Positions 42,654 to 54,782 of a stretch of DNA of 64,000 nucleotides are shown piece by piece. Numbering within the stretch: position 1 is the first letter of the stretch; every line of letters begins with the position of its first letter. This DNA comes from Pilatotrama ljubarskyi (Eukaryota > Basidiomycota > Agaricomycetes > Polyporales > Polyporaceae): contig MU277722.1 of the NCBI GenBank assembly GCA_022385805.1, forward strand, positions 108,141 to 172,140, read 5' to 3'. The notes under the pieces are model-generated. The model was not told the DNA's origin. It did no database searches and saw nothing but the letters and a program-made list of their open reading frames with translations. The translations under genes were made by a program, and so were the position numbers.

Positions 42654-43753
42654 ATGTTCTACATCATCGGACTAGGTCTCTGCGATGAGAAAGACATCAC
42701 CGTGCGTGGATTGGAGGTTAGCCCCCTTGTGTTCTTAACTTGGGAGATCTGCTGATCCGATGCCGCGTTCAGGCCGTGAAAGGGTCAACGCGGGTGTATC
42801 TGGAAGCATATACTAGCATCCTCATGGTACAAAAGGAACGACTCGTGAGTGATCACTTTTTACGCCGACGATCGAGGGACTATCCTGACCGGCCTCGCAA
42901 GGAAGCGTTTTACGGAAAAGAGCTGATCATTGCGGATCGCGACATGGTGGAGACCCAGAGCGACGATATTCTCAAGGACGCGGACAAGGAAGACGTGTCT
43001 CTGCTCGTCGTCGGCGACCCATACGGGTAAGCGACGCCAGAGACGCTCTCACGGGGCAAACCGCTGACTATGTGCACAGTGCAACGACGCACACGGATAT
43101 CGTCCTCCGCGCGCGCTCGATGAACATCCCGACGCGCGTCATCCACAACGCGTCGATCATGAACGCCGTCGGCGCTTGCGGCCTGCAACTGTACAATTTC
43201 GGGCAGACCGTCTCGCTCGTGTTCTTCACCGAGACGTGGAAGCCAGACAGCTTCTATGACCGCATCAAGGAGAACTCGGACCTTGGCATGCACACGCTCG
43301 TCCTTCTCGACATCAAGGTGAAGGAGCAGAGCGAGGAAAACCTCGCAAGGCAAGTATCACTTTCACTCCACCTGATTACAGGGAGAGAAGCTCACCGTCC
43401 CACACAGAGGGCGGAAAATCTACGAGCCTCCACAATACATGTCAATCCCACAAGCGGTCTCTCAGCTTGTCGAGATCGAGGAGAAGCGACAGAGCGGCAC
43501 ACTCAAGGCCGACTCCACCCTCGCTATCGCCCTTTCACGGGTCGGCGGCGGCTCCGAGGAGCGCATCGTCGCGGGCACACTGCAGGAGCTGCTCGCGCAG
43601 CCCCCAGAAGTGTATGGGGAGCCATTGCACAGTCTGGTCATCGTCGGAAAACGGCTGCATCACCTGGAAGTTGAGTATGCGGAGACTTTCGCGGTCAATC
43701 GGGAGACGTGGAGGGACGTGGCGAGTCGTGTGTACGGGTGTGCCTTGGATTGA
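42654..43753 (+). CDS. DPH5: Diphthine methyl ester synthase
   Basis: 291 residues in five exons: 42654-42716, 42773-42844, 42902-43026, 43080-43349, 43408-43753. It methylates the modified His of elongation factor 2 on the way to diphthamide, using S-adenosylmethionine. The N-terminus [24 protein letters not shown] and the segments [41 protein letters not shown] and [25 protein letters not shown] are typical. The final exon holds [15 protein letters not shown] and the C-terminal domain. Intron 4 starts with GC (AG|GCAAGT); a GT donor three bases later would shift the frame. The length equals that of the family. Confidence 0.95.
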
Positions 43754-45032
43754 ATCAAGAGATTTGGGGTTAAGAAGTTTAAGTTCTACGGGACCGATCA
43801 GGGGCAGGCGGAGCCTGTGGTCGAAGCCCGTGGAAGCACTGGCTCTTTCGAAACGGCGCTCGGCAGCTATAGAGCGGGCATAGAGGGACTTTCGGTGGAC
43901 GACTTGCACGCCCTCCTCGTTGGTTGGCTATCACAGCCGCTCAATTGAGCCCGAAATGACCGGGCCCGCCGAGTCCACCGGGATGCTGGAGCATTCCAAC
44001 GAGTGGTTACGTCTGCGGAATCGCCAGCATGAAGCTCGGGGGCGGCCGAGAAATAACATCGAAAAGCACACATCGCGAGTACACTTGCCCGGACTAGGCA
44101 TATCTAAATGTAGTACGAGCAGGGTCGTTCAGTACTACCTTAGTAGCCTCACGCCGCTTAGGCTACCTCCGAATTCGAAAGGCCCCGCTTGAGCTCGAAC
44201 GGTAACCCTTATGATAGCAGCCGTTTTCACCGGGATGAATCACACTCCCGCGTGTTCCCCCCAGGAGTCCAGCATTCAATGCACTTTCACGAGTCTTCTT
44301 GAGGTGCTAGCGGCCGTACTGTAGTACTTCGCAGGTGCATGAATGTAAATTCTACGATGTGCCGGGCTCGGTGACCGAGTCGGATTATGTTGATTCGCAC
44401 CAGAGGCCATACAGCAGGTATATACCTGGTATTCCATTAGAGATTATGGGCCTGTCCTGAGTGGGGTGCGGCAAACAGGCCGTCCTCATTCAAGTTGTCG
44501 CATGTCCAAGATCACGCGACCGTGTAATCTCGGCAAAATGTCAGCCTGCATGCCCTTCGCATTCCTGCACACTGCACTGACCACCTTCTCCTCCGTGACC
44601 CACGTGCAATACTAGTCAGGCATTTTCTTCACAGAGCGCAGGTCCCCCCAAGTGAGTACATAGCGACGGCTAACAGGCAACCCAGTCACGGTGCAGGAAC
44701 CACCGATCTTGGTCTGATCGCACGGACGTCGCGGCCAAGAACAAGCTCAGGGCGCACATGCGGACGCCTGCGAAAAGAAGCTTATAAACGTCGGCGGGTG
44801 ATCGCCCTCGGTGCCGGTTTCACCCTGTCTGATTACCCCGCGCACGGACAGAATTCGCTCTCTAACCTCGACGTCCACCTCGACCACGACTTGGTAGGCT
44901 CTATCGAGCGCGTCGCTACTTGCTAGTAGGCCAAGTGGCACTCAAGACACACTCGAGCTCCTGTGAGTCGCTCGAGAGTCGCTGTTTACGATTGAAGCCG
45001 ACCTAACATGGTTCCTGTGGAATACCAGGTCT
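43754..45032. other. Intergenic, no gene seen
   Basis: 1.3 kb after DPH5. Only short unsupported frames are seen. The right end should contain the promoter of the F-box/LRR gene. Confidence 0.45.
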
Positions 45033-46771
45033 ATGGTGCCTCGACGAACAATGGCACTTCCGAAGCACTCAATTGCGGAATGGCTGCCTCTCGACGTTCT
45101 TCCCTTAATCCTAGAGCACCTCGATCGCAGAGACTTGCGTACTTCCGCTCAAATCTCGAAGGCGTTCCACCATGCAGCCACGCCACTCCTCTACCGTACA
45201 CTCGATGTTCGCGTCTCCGGATTCAATGAAAGGCAGGTGCGAACCGGGGCAATAGTGATATTCACGGTGTAGTGCGTGCTCATCTCGACGTGGCCGGTCG
45301 ACAGAGGCCTGTGGTGATTCATCCCTCGGCCACCATCCTGAAGAGACCCGAGTATGCAAAATACGTCCGCCATGTCCGAGAGAACGGTGCGATCATCGCT
45401 GACTAGGCGTGCTTCCATGGATCCTTGCTGATTCAACGACATGTCTTAGGCGCGGTCGGATTCCACCGCCCTGACCTGATCGCAGACTGCCGCAGGGCTC
45501 TCAAGCTGTGCGTCAATCTAGAGGGCTTCACCTGGAGTGACGACAGCGCGGAAGGGACCGACGAGGGCGACTTCGTCGGCTACCTCGAAATCCTGCGCAC
45601 GCTGCCGCTGCGCGAGCTCGTCATCCGGACGTTCTACGGGCTGAGCGATACCGTTTGGGCGCGACTGCAAGACTTCGGCGGGCTCACGAAGGTGTCGATC
45701 TGGTGCATGGAGGGCAAGCCGCGCATCCTCCAGGGCTGGTCCGAGACGCTCGGCGCGAGCCTCACGCACCTCGAATTGGGCGTCAGTTCCCTTTCTCGCG
45801 CCCCTCCGTTGTTAGACTGTACGTCCTGACTCCTGATCGTGTGCCCCGCGGGGCCCGTGCGTTGTTGTTATGCAGCGGTGTTCAGGTGTCCCCGCCTCGA
45901 TTCTCATTTCAGTACTCTCGCACCTCCCGCTCCTGCGCGGCCTCCGCCTCAAGGGTGCGCCCTCGGCCGCGATCCTCGAAATCCTCACGTTCCTCCCGCA
46001 CCTGGAGATGCTGGACACGGAGTATTTTGGCGTCGCCGCGCTGTCGCGGTACGACGACGTGCCCGCGGCGAACCTGCGCGAACTGACGGTGCGCACGAGC
46101 TCGGTGCACATCCAGGGCTTCCAGCAGATGTGGCCGTGGATCCGCCGGCTGACGCCGCGCACGAGCCTCGAGTCGTTCACGCTCAACGCGTTTTCGACGC
46201 AGGGCGAGGCGCTCGTCCCGCGTTCGTTCATCCTCGACATGGCGCAGACGCATCGGGACACGCTCAAGCATTTCACGGCGTATTCCACGCAGGTGACGCT
46301 CAAGGACATCGAGTGCTTGTGCAGCGTGTTCCCAAATCTGCAGACGCTCTCGTGTTCTACCATGTGGAGTCCAGACACGGTGAGAGCTCTCTGATCGGAT
46401 TTGCGATAGGCCCGCCCTCGCTCACAGGGTCTCTAGACGGTATACGGAGAGGCGGTGCAAAATGCGAAGAATCTGCGGGAGTTGCGCCTGCAGTTCAGCA
46501 ACTGGTCCCCGACGCACATGAGCCGAGATCGTTTCTTGAACTACAATGTGCAAAGTGCGGTCCGCACCATGATGCTGCGCGATGGCTCTGCCCTAAGGGT
46601 CGTGGGCATAGGCTCCATAATCTACCAGGTACGTTGCCATGGACTTCCGTAGCCCGCAACGTGTCCTGATACAGCTGCAAGGGTCAATGGGTGTATAGGA
46701 AGGCGGAGGACGGAACGAACAGGATTGAGTTCGAGATCACGTCCAATGTCATGAACGACAAGTGGGACTGA
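45033..46771 (+). CDS. F-box / leucine-rich-repeat-like protein (6 exons)
   Basis: About 467 residues from exons 45033-45236, 45305-45386, 45450-45781, 45876-46379, 46437-46628 and 46682-46771. The F-box is at residues 12-58 (IAEWLPLDVLPLILEHLDRRDLRTSAQISKAFHHAATPLLYRTL). Repeats follow, such as LPLRELVIRTFYGL, LTHLELG, LPLLRGLRLKGAP and LTFLPHLEMLDTEYFG, in the style of mushroom F-box genes. This is not a close relative of the three F-box genes at the left of the window. Intron 1 could alternatively end at 45272 but that would leave only 36 bp, so the 68 bp form was chosen. The predicted role is SCF substrate adaptor. Confidence 0.78.
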
Positions 46772-46995
46772 GTGTCCTCGACCGCCCGGCAGATCTTCAC
46801 GACAATCCAGTACACTGGTATGCCCATATTTATGTGCTGGTCTGCGCACGCGACGTCGTTCCGTAGTGTAGAAATATATGCTGTACAAGTGACGAGTGGC
46901 GAGAGCTGTCCGGTAGTAGTATTCTCACACGCGAAAGGAAGGGACGAGGGAGGGTCGGCTTCGGCCAGAGCCCAGGACGCCATCGTCGGCGACAA

Positions 46996-47747
46996 TCACA
47001 TACCCCTTCCTCGCCCGCGCCCGCCGCGTACGGGGCCCCCTCGTACTTGTCCGCGACCTAGCAAAGATATGTGAGCTCGAAGGAGACGGGGTGCTCACCG
47101 CTACCTGCAGCTTACCTCGAGGTGGCGCACCGCGTCCCCTTGCGCCTGTTCCGCTGACATGGGCTCCTCTTGCACTTCTCCCTGCTTCTCTTGCACGGTT
47201 CTGTTCTTCCTTGACTGCATCTAGGAGGGTATCTGGTACTCGCAGATACTTGATCTACATGCGTACAAATTCGTCAGTCCTATGTTGTCTCTACCGCAGC
47301 TCCGAGGACAATGTGCGCGACGCGCACTGAGGATGCGTCAGGTCATCTCTCGACCATGCAGTCGCAGATCTCTCAGGGTGACGGGCTGGAGGATGAGAGG
47401 GAAGCGGCGGACATACCGTACTGCCCCGGATGTAGCACTCCTTCAGCTTCCAGAACCTATCGCCCTCCGCGCTCGTCTGGTACACCTCCCGGAGCGTGAT
47501 GTTCATGAAGTTGTCGCAGTTGACGAGATGGCCGTTGAACGTCTCGCCGTTCTTGAGCTCGACCAACTACGGAGCCGCGGGTGTGCAGTCAGTCTTTGCG
47601 AGTTCAGCCCGACGCGACGGTCATTTGTCCGGGGTGGCTGCTCACCATCGGTTTGTTCTGTGCTGCATTGAGCAGGGAAAGCGGCAGCTGTGCGACAAGA
47701 CCGTGAGTGATTGTATATGTGCGCGTAATGTGGGAGTCCTGTACCAT
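46996..47747 (-). CDS. LSM4: Sm-like protein LSm4
   Basis: 131 residues. Exons are 47747-47745 (the ATG only), 47687-47646, 47566-47417, 47254-47116 and 47057-46996. LSm4 is part of the LSm2-8 ring on U6 snRNA and the LSm1-7 ring of mRNA decay. Residues 2-15 read [14 protein letters not shown], then [23 protein letters not shown] (Sm1), [18 protein letters not shown] (Sm2) and an RG-rich tail ([15 protein letters not shown]). The N-terminus of animal and fungal LSm4 (MLPLSLL...) fixes the start and implies an intron right after ATG, which is present with GTACAG...CACAG signals. The downstream neighbour is convergent. Confidence 0.92.
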
Positions 47748-48300
47748 GTCGGCGATGTGGGCCTCGATGTGAGCGCTGGGCAGGACGACGGTGGAGGACA
47801 AGAGACACGAGGCGCCGTCGACGCGTGCGGCCTACGCGCCTCGCTGCTCGTCCACGTCTTTTCGTCTCCGTCCTCATCTCTCATTACCTCGCTCGCCGAG
47901 AACAATACTCTGCACGATGCACATATCGACCACCCGGGATTGTCGCGAGTAGGGCCGACGCACGTCCGCCACCTTCGGTCCTTCGCACCTGCTGCGCGCG
48001 CGAACGCGACTACGCGACTTGGGTCACTCCCACATGTCCACGCGCACCATCGCAGTCGACGTTCGGGTGCATTTTTTCCTGAGTCAGTGAGGCACGGCGC
48101 AGCGTGCGCAGTCTCGCGCGATGTCATGTGTCTCGTTCGCTATCGCTCGTCGATGGCGAAACGCCCGCGCCGCGACCGCGACTAGCGCGATGATGTCGGC
48201 TTTGGGCCATCTCAAAGACCGGCGTTCACCTTCGCAGCTCTCCCTCATACCTGCAGTCACCCCCGCTCATCCTGCGCAACTGCGGCCTTCGGACTGAGCC
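47748..48300. other. Divergent promoter region, LSM4 and TSN-repeat membrane protein
   Basis: 553 bp between divergent starts with no supportable gene. Confidence 0.5.
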
Positions 48301-50037
48301 ATGATCCTCCCCGACGATACCCCTGAGTCCCCTACCAAGTCGCCCGCAGGCCCGCCTTCTGAGGCGGCAGACGAGGAGTACCTGCCGCCGCCTCCAGCGT
48401 ATCCAGGGCGCAACTCGTCCCAACCTGCGGACCTGGAAGCGCAGGCCAGCAGTTCCAGAACACCCCTTGTCCAACCGGGCCACCACATCGAGGCGGTCGA
48501 GCATGCGCCTACACGATTTCTCAAAGCCTTAGGCATTGCCGTCTTGATCTGGATTGCGGTCGGATCGTTCGCGCGCAGCGCATATGCTGGCTCGCATTGG
48601 CGGAGCCATGCGTCTCCTGGGGTAAGCATGACTCGCTCGGTAGTCTCAGCGTCCTCGCTAGACATCTCCTCATTCAGGGAGGCAAAGGCGGTGGGCATGA
48701 CGAAGTCGACAGGCCACATAAGCCACACAAGCCAGACACGCCCGACTCGTTTCCAGGGGAGATCATCTTTCCGAAGCCAACTGAAGGTGCAGCGCGCTGC
48801 GTTCGGGCTTCTGCGCCTTTCGAAGCCCGCAACGCCCACGCGGAGACCGCCATCTCGATACAACTGCCCCTTTCCGCCGATGTCTTGTACATCTTCAGTC
48901 GCGGAGCTCTGAGCCGGGGCGTCATTAGCTTCACGACGACGGAAGATCGTTCGCTGCCGCAAGACAGGGTCAGCGTGGATATGGCATTCTCCTACACGTC
49001 GAATTGGGCGCTGGAGAAGACCGAAGTATGCCTCTTCAAACGCGCTCCCGGCGAGAAGGGCGTAGGGATTTTGGTAAGGGAACCGATCGCCCGCACGAGA
49101 CGCAGGTTTGCTGACCAGAGTGCAGACACCCGAAACTGCACTCTCTAAGAGCTCCCTGAAGACGCTCATCAATGTGCGATTCCCTGTACGCCAAGACGGG
49201 GAATTGTTGCGCGTGAAGGCGTTCGAGACGAACCTGCCGCAGTTTATGCATGCTTTGACTAGCCTGGAGAACAAAGTGCACTTTGGCTCCATATCACTCT
49301 TGTCAAGGAACATGCCCATACAGGCTGACGTGAGTCCGCAGCTTGTCTGTCACGTTGCGCATCGAACTGTTAACAACGGCCATGCAGTATTTAGACGCAG
49401 AGGAAGTGAGCCTGACTACCACCAACGCAAGGCTCGCCGGGAACTTCCGCGCCTCCCAGATGCTCCGCCTCGAGACTTCAAACAGTCCCATCAGCGCGGA
49501 TGTCACCCTCGACCACGACGATTCCCGACCACACTCCACCAATCTCACCATGCTCACCTCCAACGCGTACGTTCGCGTTCGCATGAGTTGACCACGCCAT
49601 GGCTAACCGTGCCCGCCTGCAGTATCATCGACTCCCGCCTCACCCTACGCTCCACGTCCCCCAAATCCACCGGCGGACTTTACGACGTCGTCGCACGCAC
49701 CGAAAACTCAGGCGTCTTCCTCTCCGTCGCGTCCCAGCCCATACGCAGCACGCTCCTCCTCGAAGCGCGTACCAAGAACGCGCCCGCCTCCGTGTACCTG
49801 CCCGTCGAGTACGAAGGCGCCTTCTCGGCGGCCACGACGTCCACCCACGCCGAGGTCGAGTGCGACGAGGACGCGTATGACCCGACCGGGCGCGGGAGGC
49901 GCCGCACGTGTGCGGTCCAGTACGCGACGCCGCAGGTGGTACGGGGATGGACGGCGTGGGAGGTGGAGGGCGGGCGCCATGGGTCGGGCGACGTGAGGGT
50001 GGTGAGCACGAACGTGCCTGTGAAGCTCGTTCTATGA
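48301..50037 (+). CDS. Membrane protein with TSN-type beta-repeat ectodomain, copy A
   Basis: 504 residues in five exons: 48301-48621, 48678-49073, 49126-49329, 49388-49566, 49623-50037. A Pro-rich cytosolic N-terminus (about 75 residues with PPPPAYPG) precedes one membrane span (residues about 78-95, ALGIAVLIWIAVGSFA). The outside part is beta-rich with repeated ..LRLETSNSPISAD.. and ..LTMLTSNAII.. units. Such TSN/TxN-P-I repeats resemble bacterial DUF4097-type solenoids; the similarity is by pattern only. A paralogue with the same exon plan is at 54783. Function unknown; cell-surface location inferred. Confidence 0.75.
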
Positions 50038-50294
50038 GCTGCCCTGACAGTAGCGTCGCGGAAGTGGGGACATCGTGTACTGTTTGGAGAGCCGTGTTTT
50101 TATCTATTTATTTCATACATATATCAAGAAGACGGGCCTAGTGGCAGACGCTTGCATGTACTACCTATTCCCGTTGCTGCTGGCATTGTTTATGCTGTAG
50201 ATTGTTCTGTCGCCTCCGGCTTGTATCAACGCACAAACTAATGTACAACGGCGTCCCGGCATCCTCTGGCGCCTCGAATGGATGGCTGTCCCTC

Positions 50295-52108
50295 TCACCC
50301 AGTCGTCTCGCATGTGCCGAAAAGCGAGGCCGCGACGTCGCCGCTGAGCTGGACGTTCTGGCACGAGAACTTCGCCGCACCATACTTGGACGGGGGCCTA
50401 GACAGCGGATGTCAGCCTGAGCACCTTGGGTTGAGTCCAGTAGTCCGAGACGTACGTGACGTTGATATCGTTAACGTTGATGTTGCTGCACCGGCCGTCG
50501 GGCGAACATGACAGGCTGGCGACGGTCGCTTTCTCTTTGCCAGATGATGTTCCCGAGATGCTAGGGGGTGAGGTCAGTCGCGGCTAAAGCGCGCCCCCAA
50601 AGTCGGAGGGTACAAGACATACTTGTTGAACCACACATCCTGGATGTACGTGTTCGAGGGGTACTTCGCGCAGTCGTCCGCGCTCGTCATGTAGCACTGT
50701 CATCACACCGTGGTAGCTCCGTCAGTACCAGTATCAGATATAGACGCTGGGAGGGAGCGCACCTGGTCGATGACGATGGGGTTGTCGACGTTCGTTTCTA
50801 CGAAGCCCTCGAAGGTAATGTTCTTGACGATGCCGGAGCCGACGTTCTTGCCCGCCCACGCCTTGATGCGCGCACCGTTCTGCGCGTTCGACATGCGGAT
50901 GTTCCTGCGTCGCGAATGCAATCAGTCGCTGGAGAAACAAGGTAAGAGAATGCCCTTTGGGGCGTACGAACGTGGCGAGGACGTTCTGGACGATGTCGTA
51001 CTCTCCTGCGTATTGGCCGAGGGAGCCTACGGAGATGCCACTGCCGCAGATGGTGAGACTGGTCGGTCCTAATAGAAACTGATGGCGGACGTCACGTACT
51101 GCGAGCCGTTGCAAGACAGGTTCGACACCAAGATGTTGGTCGCGTCTATGGCGGATGGAGGGCAGTCAAACATGGGCATCACAAAGGAGCACCCGACAAG
51201 AGCACCGGCACTTACTGGGCTTAAAGCTGACGCAGTCGTCTCCGTTGTTGATCGTCGAGTCCGCAATGACCACATTGTCGCTCCGGAAGATATCCCAACC
51301 GTCCGTGTTCTTTGCCGCGTTCTTGGATGTCGAGACGGCGGAGATGGTGATATTGCGGAACGTGATATCCTGTCCCTCATTCACCTAGTTACCGACCAGT
51401 CAGGTTCGGAATTGATAATGCTTCCGGCACAGAGAGTTTGCGACTCACGAAGTTGATCCATTCGGGACCATTGATCATCCGTATGTCCTGTACAGTGACG
51501 TTGGTGGCCTGGAAGATCGTGAGCAGGATAGGGCGAGGAGTGGAGCTGTGCTTTGCGCTGGTAGCCGCAGAGCGTCAGCTAACTGCACAGATACTCGCAT
51601 GAGGTTGCACAGCAGTAGACCTACAATGCGTCGTACCACGCCTGACCGGAGCCGTCGAGGGTGCCGCCACCGTCAAGGAGGATATTCTTGCCGCCAAGGA
51701 GCCAGAATGCCACTTGGTCTTGGAAGTCGAACGAGAACGCGTTGTCGCTGTCCGCCCAATAGTCCACATCCGGGTTGAACTTCACTGTGCCTTGTACGTT
51801 CTGCAATACAAAAGGGAACGTCAGGGGCAGTTCTTCGTAGGTGGAATTGAAGGACGCCTTACGATGCGTTTGTTTGAGATGCCGGTCATGTTCATCTTGG
51901 ACTGGATAGACAGAGTCGTCCCTGAAGGGATTGCCACGGTCGAGCATGACGAGTCCGCTGCTGCCTTCAAGAAGGCCGGGGCGTCGTCGGATCCACTCGC
52001 AGTCAGCGTACACGTCCCTGAGGCCCTGGACTGGAGTGACGGCGACGCAGTCGACAGCAGTGCATGGATTAGCACGGAAGATACGACCGTTGCGCCGAGC
52101 TTTCGCAT
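50295..52108 (-). CDS. GH28 pectinase, exo-polygalacturonase-like (10 exons)
   Basis: 412 residues; exons 52108-51863, 51800-51625, 51557-51449, 51384-51216, 51145-51100, 51040-50972, 50904-50763, 50696-50623, 50560-50456, 50397-50295. A signal peptide (MRKLGATVVSSVLIHALLSTAS) precedes a right-handed beta-helix. GH28 catalytic motifs are NTDGWDI (Asp205), NNGDDC (Asp226, Asp227), GSHGISVGSLGQY (His249, split by intron 5) and RIK (Arg284, Lys286). The sequence CNGSHGISVGSLGQY is typical of fungal exo-polygalacturonases, which release galacturonic acid from pectin ends. The final exon (..KFSCQNVQLSGDVAASLFGTC..) was placed by requiring an open frame; without that splice translation ends at 50398. 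A TATA-like element lies upstream. Confidence 0.88.
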
Positions 52109-52158
52109 AGTGGGTGGCGTCTCTGGTTGTTTCTGCTGCAAAGGGTAACGTTGACGTG

Positions 52159-52166
52159 TATATATG
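52159..52166 (-). promoter_or_regulatory. TATA-like element upstream of GH28
   Basis: CATATATA on the minus strand about 50 bp before the GH28 start codon. Position and sequence fit a core promoter element; it is not proven. Confidence 0.4.
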
Positions 52167-53133
52167 CGGCCTATGTCACCGACAAGAATACCACCAGGTC
52201 GCGGAGCCATACGCCCCACGCTCTTCTGACTATTTCCTGTGTCGCTTCTGAAGCTTCTTCCGTGTACGGTCCGGCGGTGGCAGCATGCTGTGAAGACTCC
52301 GAGCTTCCGACATTTGGCCTCAGGATCCAGGACATCCCTGATGCCGGGACTGCTGAGACGCACAAATGCCTGTTCGTCTGTTCATAGTTGTCCCCATGAC
52401 CAGTCGCATTGCTAAGCGGGGTAACCGGCTGGTCATGCCCAAGGTTCGATGAGCCTGCTAGACAGTTCGAGGTAGATCTCTGGCATGGAACGGAGACACT
52501 TCTTGACTTCCTATACGTCTAGACTTGGGCGACGTATGTGCATATACTAGAACGAAGTTGGCTAGGATCGCGCAGGCAATCCTATTAGCAGGCTCCTCGC
52601 GTCAGCAAGAGCCTTCATACGCGTCAATTGTCTAGTATAAGGCTTACAGGGTGACTGCTCGCATGGAGTAAATGGCAATGCCTCTCCCTGGAGGCAGATC
52701 GTCAGGCTTCTGTAGACCAAGCTGAACTGTGAGCGATTTCTGTCTTCGGCCGGCCTCCCCCAAGATCCAAGCCATCAGTAGGCAGCGCAGCCATGTTATA
52801 CAAATCAAGACGATCCATGACCAGATTGTCTCCGTTCGAGTGCGGAAGTCCTAGATCAAGATGTGCAGCGTCCCTCGACTTCACCCAGTCGGACAAAGCA
52901 GTCGCAAGTTTGATCGCAAGCGGGTGCGCTTGAGCGACTGTACGATCTGTACCGGGATGAGACGGACCGCTGACGGACCGAGGTTTGCCGCCACCGGCGC
53001 TTATTATCCTGCCACGGCGAGAGGGTTTGTTGAACGCTCTCCCACTGCTCTTCCTTGCTTTCCTGCTTTCACTCTTTTCTCGGGAGGACCGGTTTGTTGT
53101 ACGTTCTTGGACCGGGCAGAGGAGCTGCGCGAG
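52167..53133. other. Divergent intergenic region, GH28 and small membrane protein
   Basis: No gene seen. An inverted repeat CATGACCAG ... CTGGTCATG (52395-52403 and 52429-52437, 25 bp apart) lies 290 bp upstream of GH28 and could be a protein-binding site or a chance hairpin. Confidence 0.4.
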
Positions 53134-53952
53134 ATGTCTGCTTTGCTTGGGCGACTGAAGGCTCTCCGACTTCCTACGCATGTCGGACCTCGATCTCTCA
53201 AATCCCAGGGCGTGAGCATCGAGAACGTAAAACCAGTCTACGACTGTGGAAAACTCGCCTGGTGGGCCCGCTGGACGTACTTCTTGGTTATAGCGGACTT
53301 GGTCGTGACGTGCGTGGAGTCGTCAGTATAGCCAACGTCTGGGGACTAACACTCTGCTTCGACTGCTAGAGCGTCGGCCTGCGAGCTCACTCTCAACCAC
53401 TGGACGATGTGGGAGGAGCTCCCCAAGGACAACTCAGTATTTACGCCTTCGTCGGACGGGCAGCCGAGCGAGCCGACAGAGGCGGTCGGTCACTATGTCA
53501 AGCGGCCGCTATGGCAAAGAGGGCTGTTCACGCTGGCGAACTTCGCCGGAGGTGTCGGTCTGGCTGCTGTGCTCTTAGGTGGCCGGTCCAGGATCGTACG
53601 AAGGATGTTCATCGTTCCCGCGGCCTCGTCTCAGGCATCTGTCCCTGCTACGTCCGGAATCGCCGCCGAACGACTCCTCGTCATTCAATCTCCACTGCAT
53701 ACAAGCAGCCAAGGCGCGGTGATGCCTCTCCGCCGCACTCGGCTGCTACACAGTCCAGACAAGAACGAGATGATGATCGGGCTCAAGGATAGACGCGGTC
53801 ACTACTCGCTGAGCCTCGACGGCGCGGAGGTGGACGGGGCTAAGATGTCGGTATGGGACGCGCGGAAAAGCCTGTACACGACCTGGTACGGCGAGAAGAA
53901 TGGCATGCAGATGTTCCTGAAGAGCGCCAAAGTAAAAGAGGACGCATCATAA
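53134..53952 (+). CDS. Small two-span membrane protein, unknown function
   Basis: 252 residues. Exon 1 is 53134-53309, a 60 bp intron follows, and exon 2 is 53370-53952. Hydrophobic segments lie at about 44-64 (WARWTYFLVIADLVVTASA, formed across the intron) and 113-133 (GLFTLANFAGGVGLAAVLLGG). A basic N-terminus (RLKALRLPTHVGPRSLK) could be a mitochondrial or ER signal. After the second span the sequence is soluble and ends in KSAKVKEDAS. The family was not recognised. Both phases close and the two halves are each too incomplete to stand alone. Confidence 0.65.
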
Positions 53953-54782
53953 CCAAGGCGTGCGCGCAGGGATGCCTCGACTGCGACGAAGTTGCATGCT
54001 GCGGAATGGCGGCATTCCTACCCTCGCTTTCGCACCAGTCAGACACATCTTGGGTGGTCGAATAGTCTGTGAGTCCCTCGCTGAGCAGTGACTGCCTTGT
54101 GTTAATCACGAGTTCTCGCAGACTACGCCTGTCATGTTAGCTACCTGGTCTGCTACGACATAGGGCCGCGATTCAGACTCTTTCCACCCACGTCAATGTA
54201 GGGCGGATTGTGACTTTGCAGCGATCTATTCGCGATCATGCGGTATGATGCGTATATGACGCCGATGCCCTCGTCTTCAACCGCGGAAGCATTCTCGACA
54301 GTACCAGGTCACCATCGCCTGCAGTCATCTGCATCTCTTTCCTCGATTGGTATGGTCCTGGCCCTCTCCTTGCTGTCTCTGCCGATCACAGTCGACCGCA
54401 GCGATGTGCAGGTCGGTTCCTGGTGGAATACAGTATCATATCGTCCAGCCAATGCTACGGGCCTCATGAACGGTTAAGTAAGTGGCCCGCTGCGCAGTAC
54501 CTCCGCGCGCGAAACCATCTCAACCTCAATGAGCGGATCTGACTACGCTTGCTGCGCGCGCGCGGAGGGTCATGCATGGCCGCTGCGGACGTCATATCTC
54601 AGCGCAGTTGCAGCGCAGTGATCTAACCTCATAAGCGCCCGCGCCCGCGGTATGATTTGGCGTTCTGTCTTGCGTTCTGTGGGACGGAGGTCGGCGCTTC
54701 AGCAGCTCGGTGTGGCTCCACACCACTATAAAGTCCTTAGGTTCATCATCCCCAAATCGCCGCAGACCGATCACTTACTGCC
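53953..54782. other. Intergenic, one weak small ORF
   Basis: An uninterrupted 79-codon frame at 54238-54477 has a hydrophobic stretch (GMVLALSLLSLPITV) but no known relative or promoter evidence. It is left unannotated as a gene. The remainder holds the promoter of the next gene. Confidence 0.35.
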
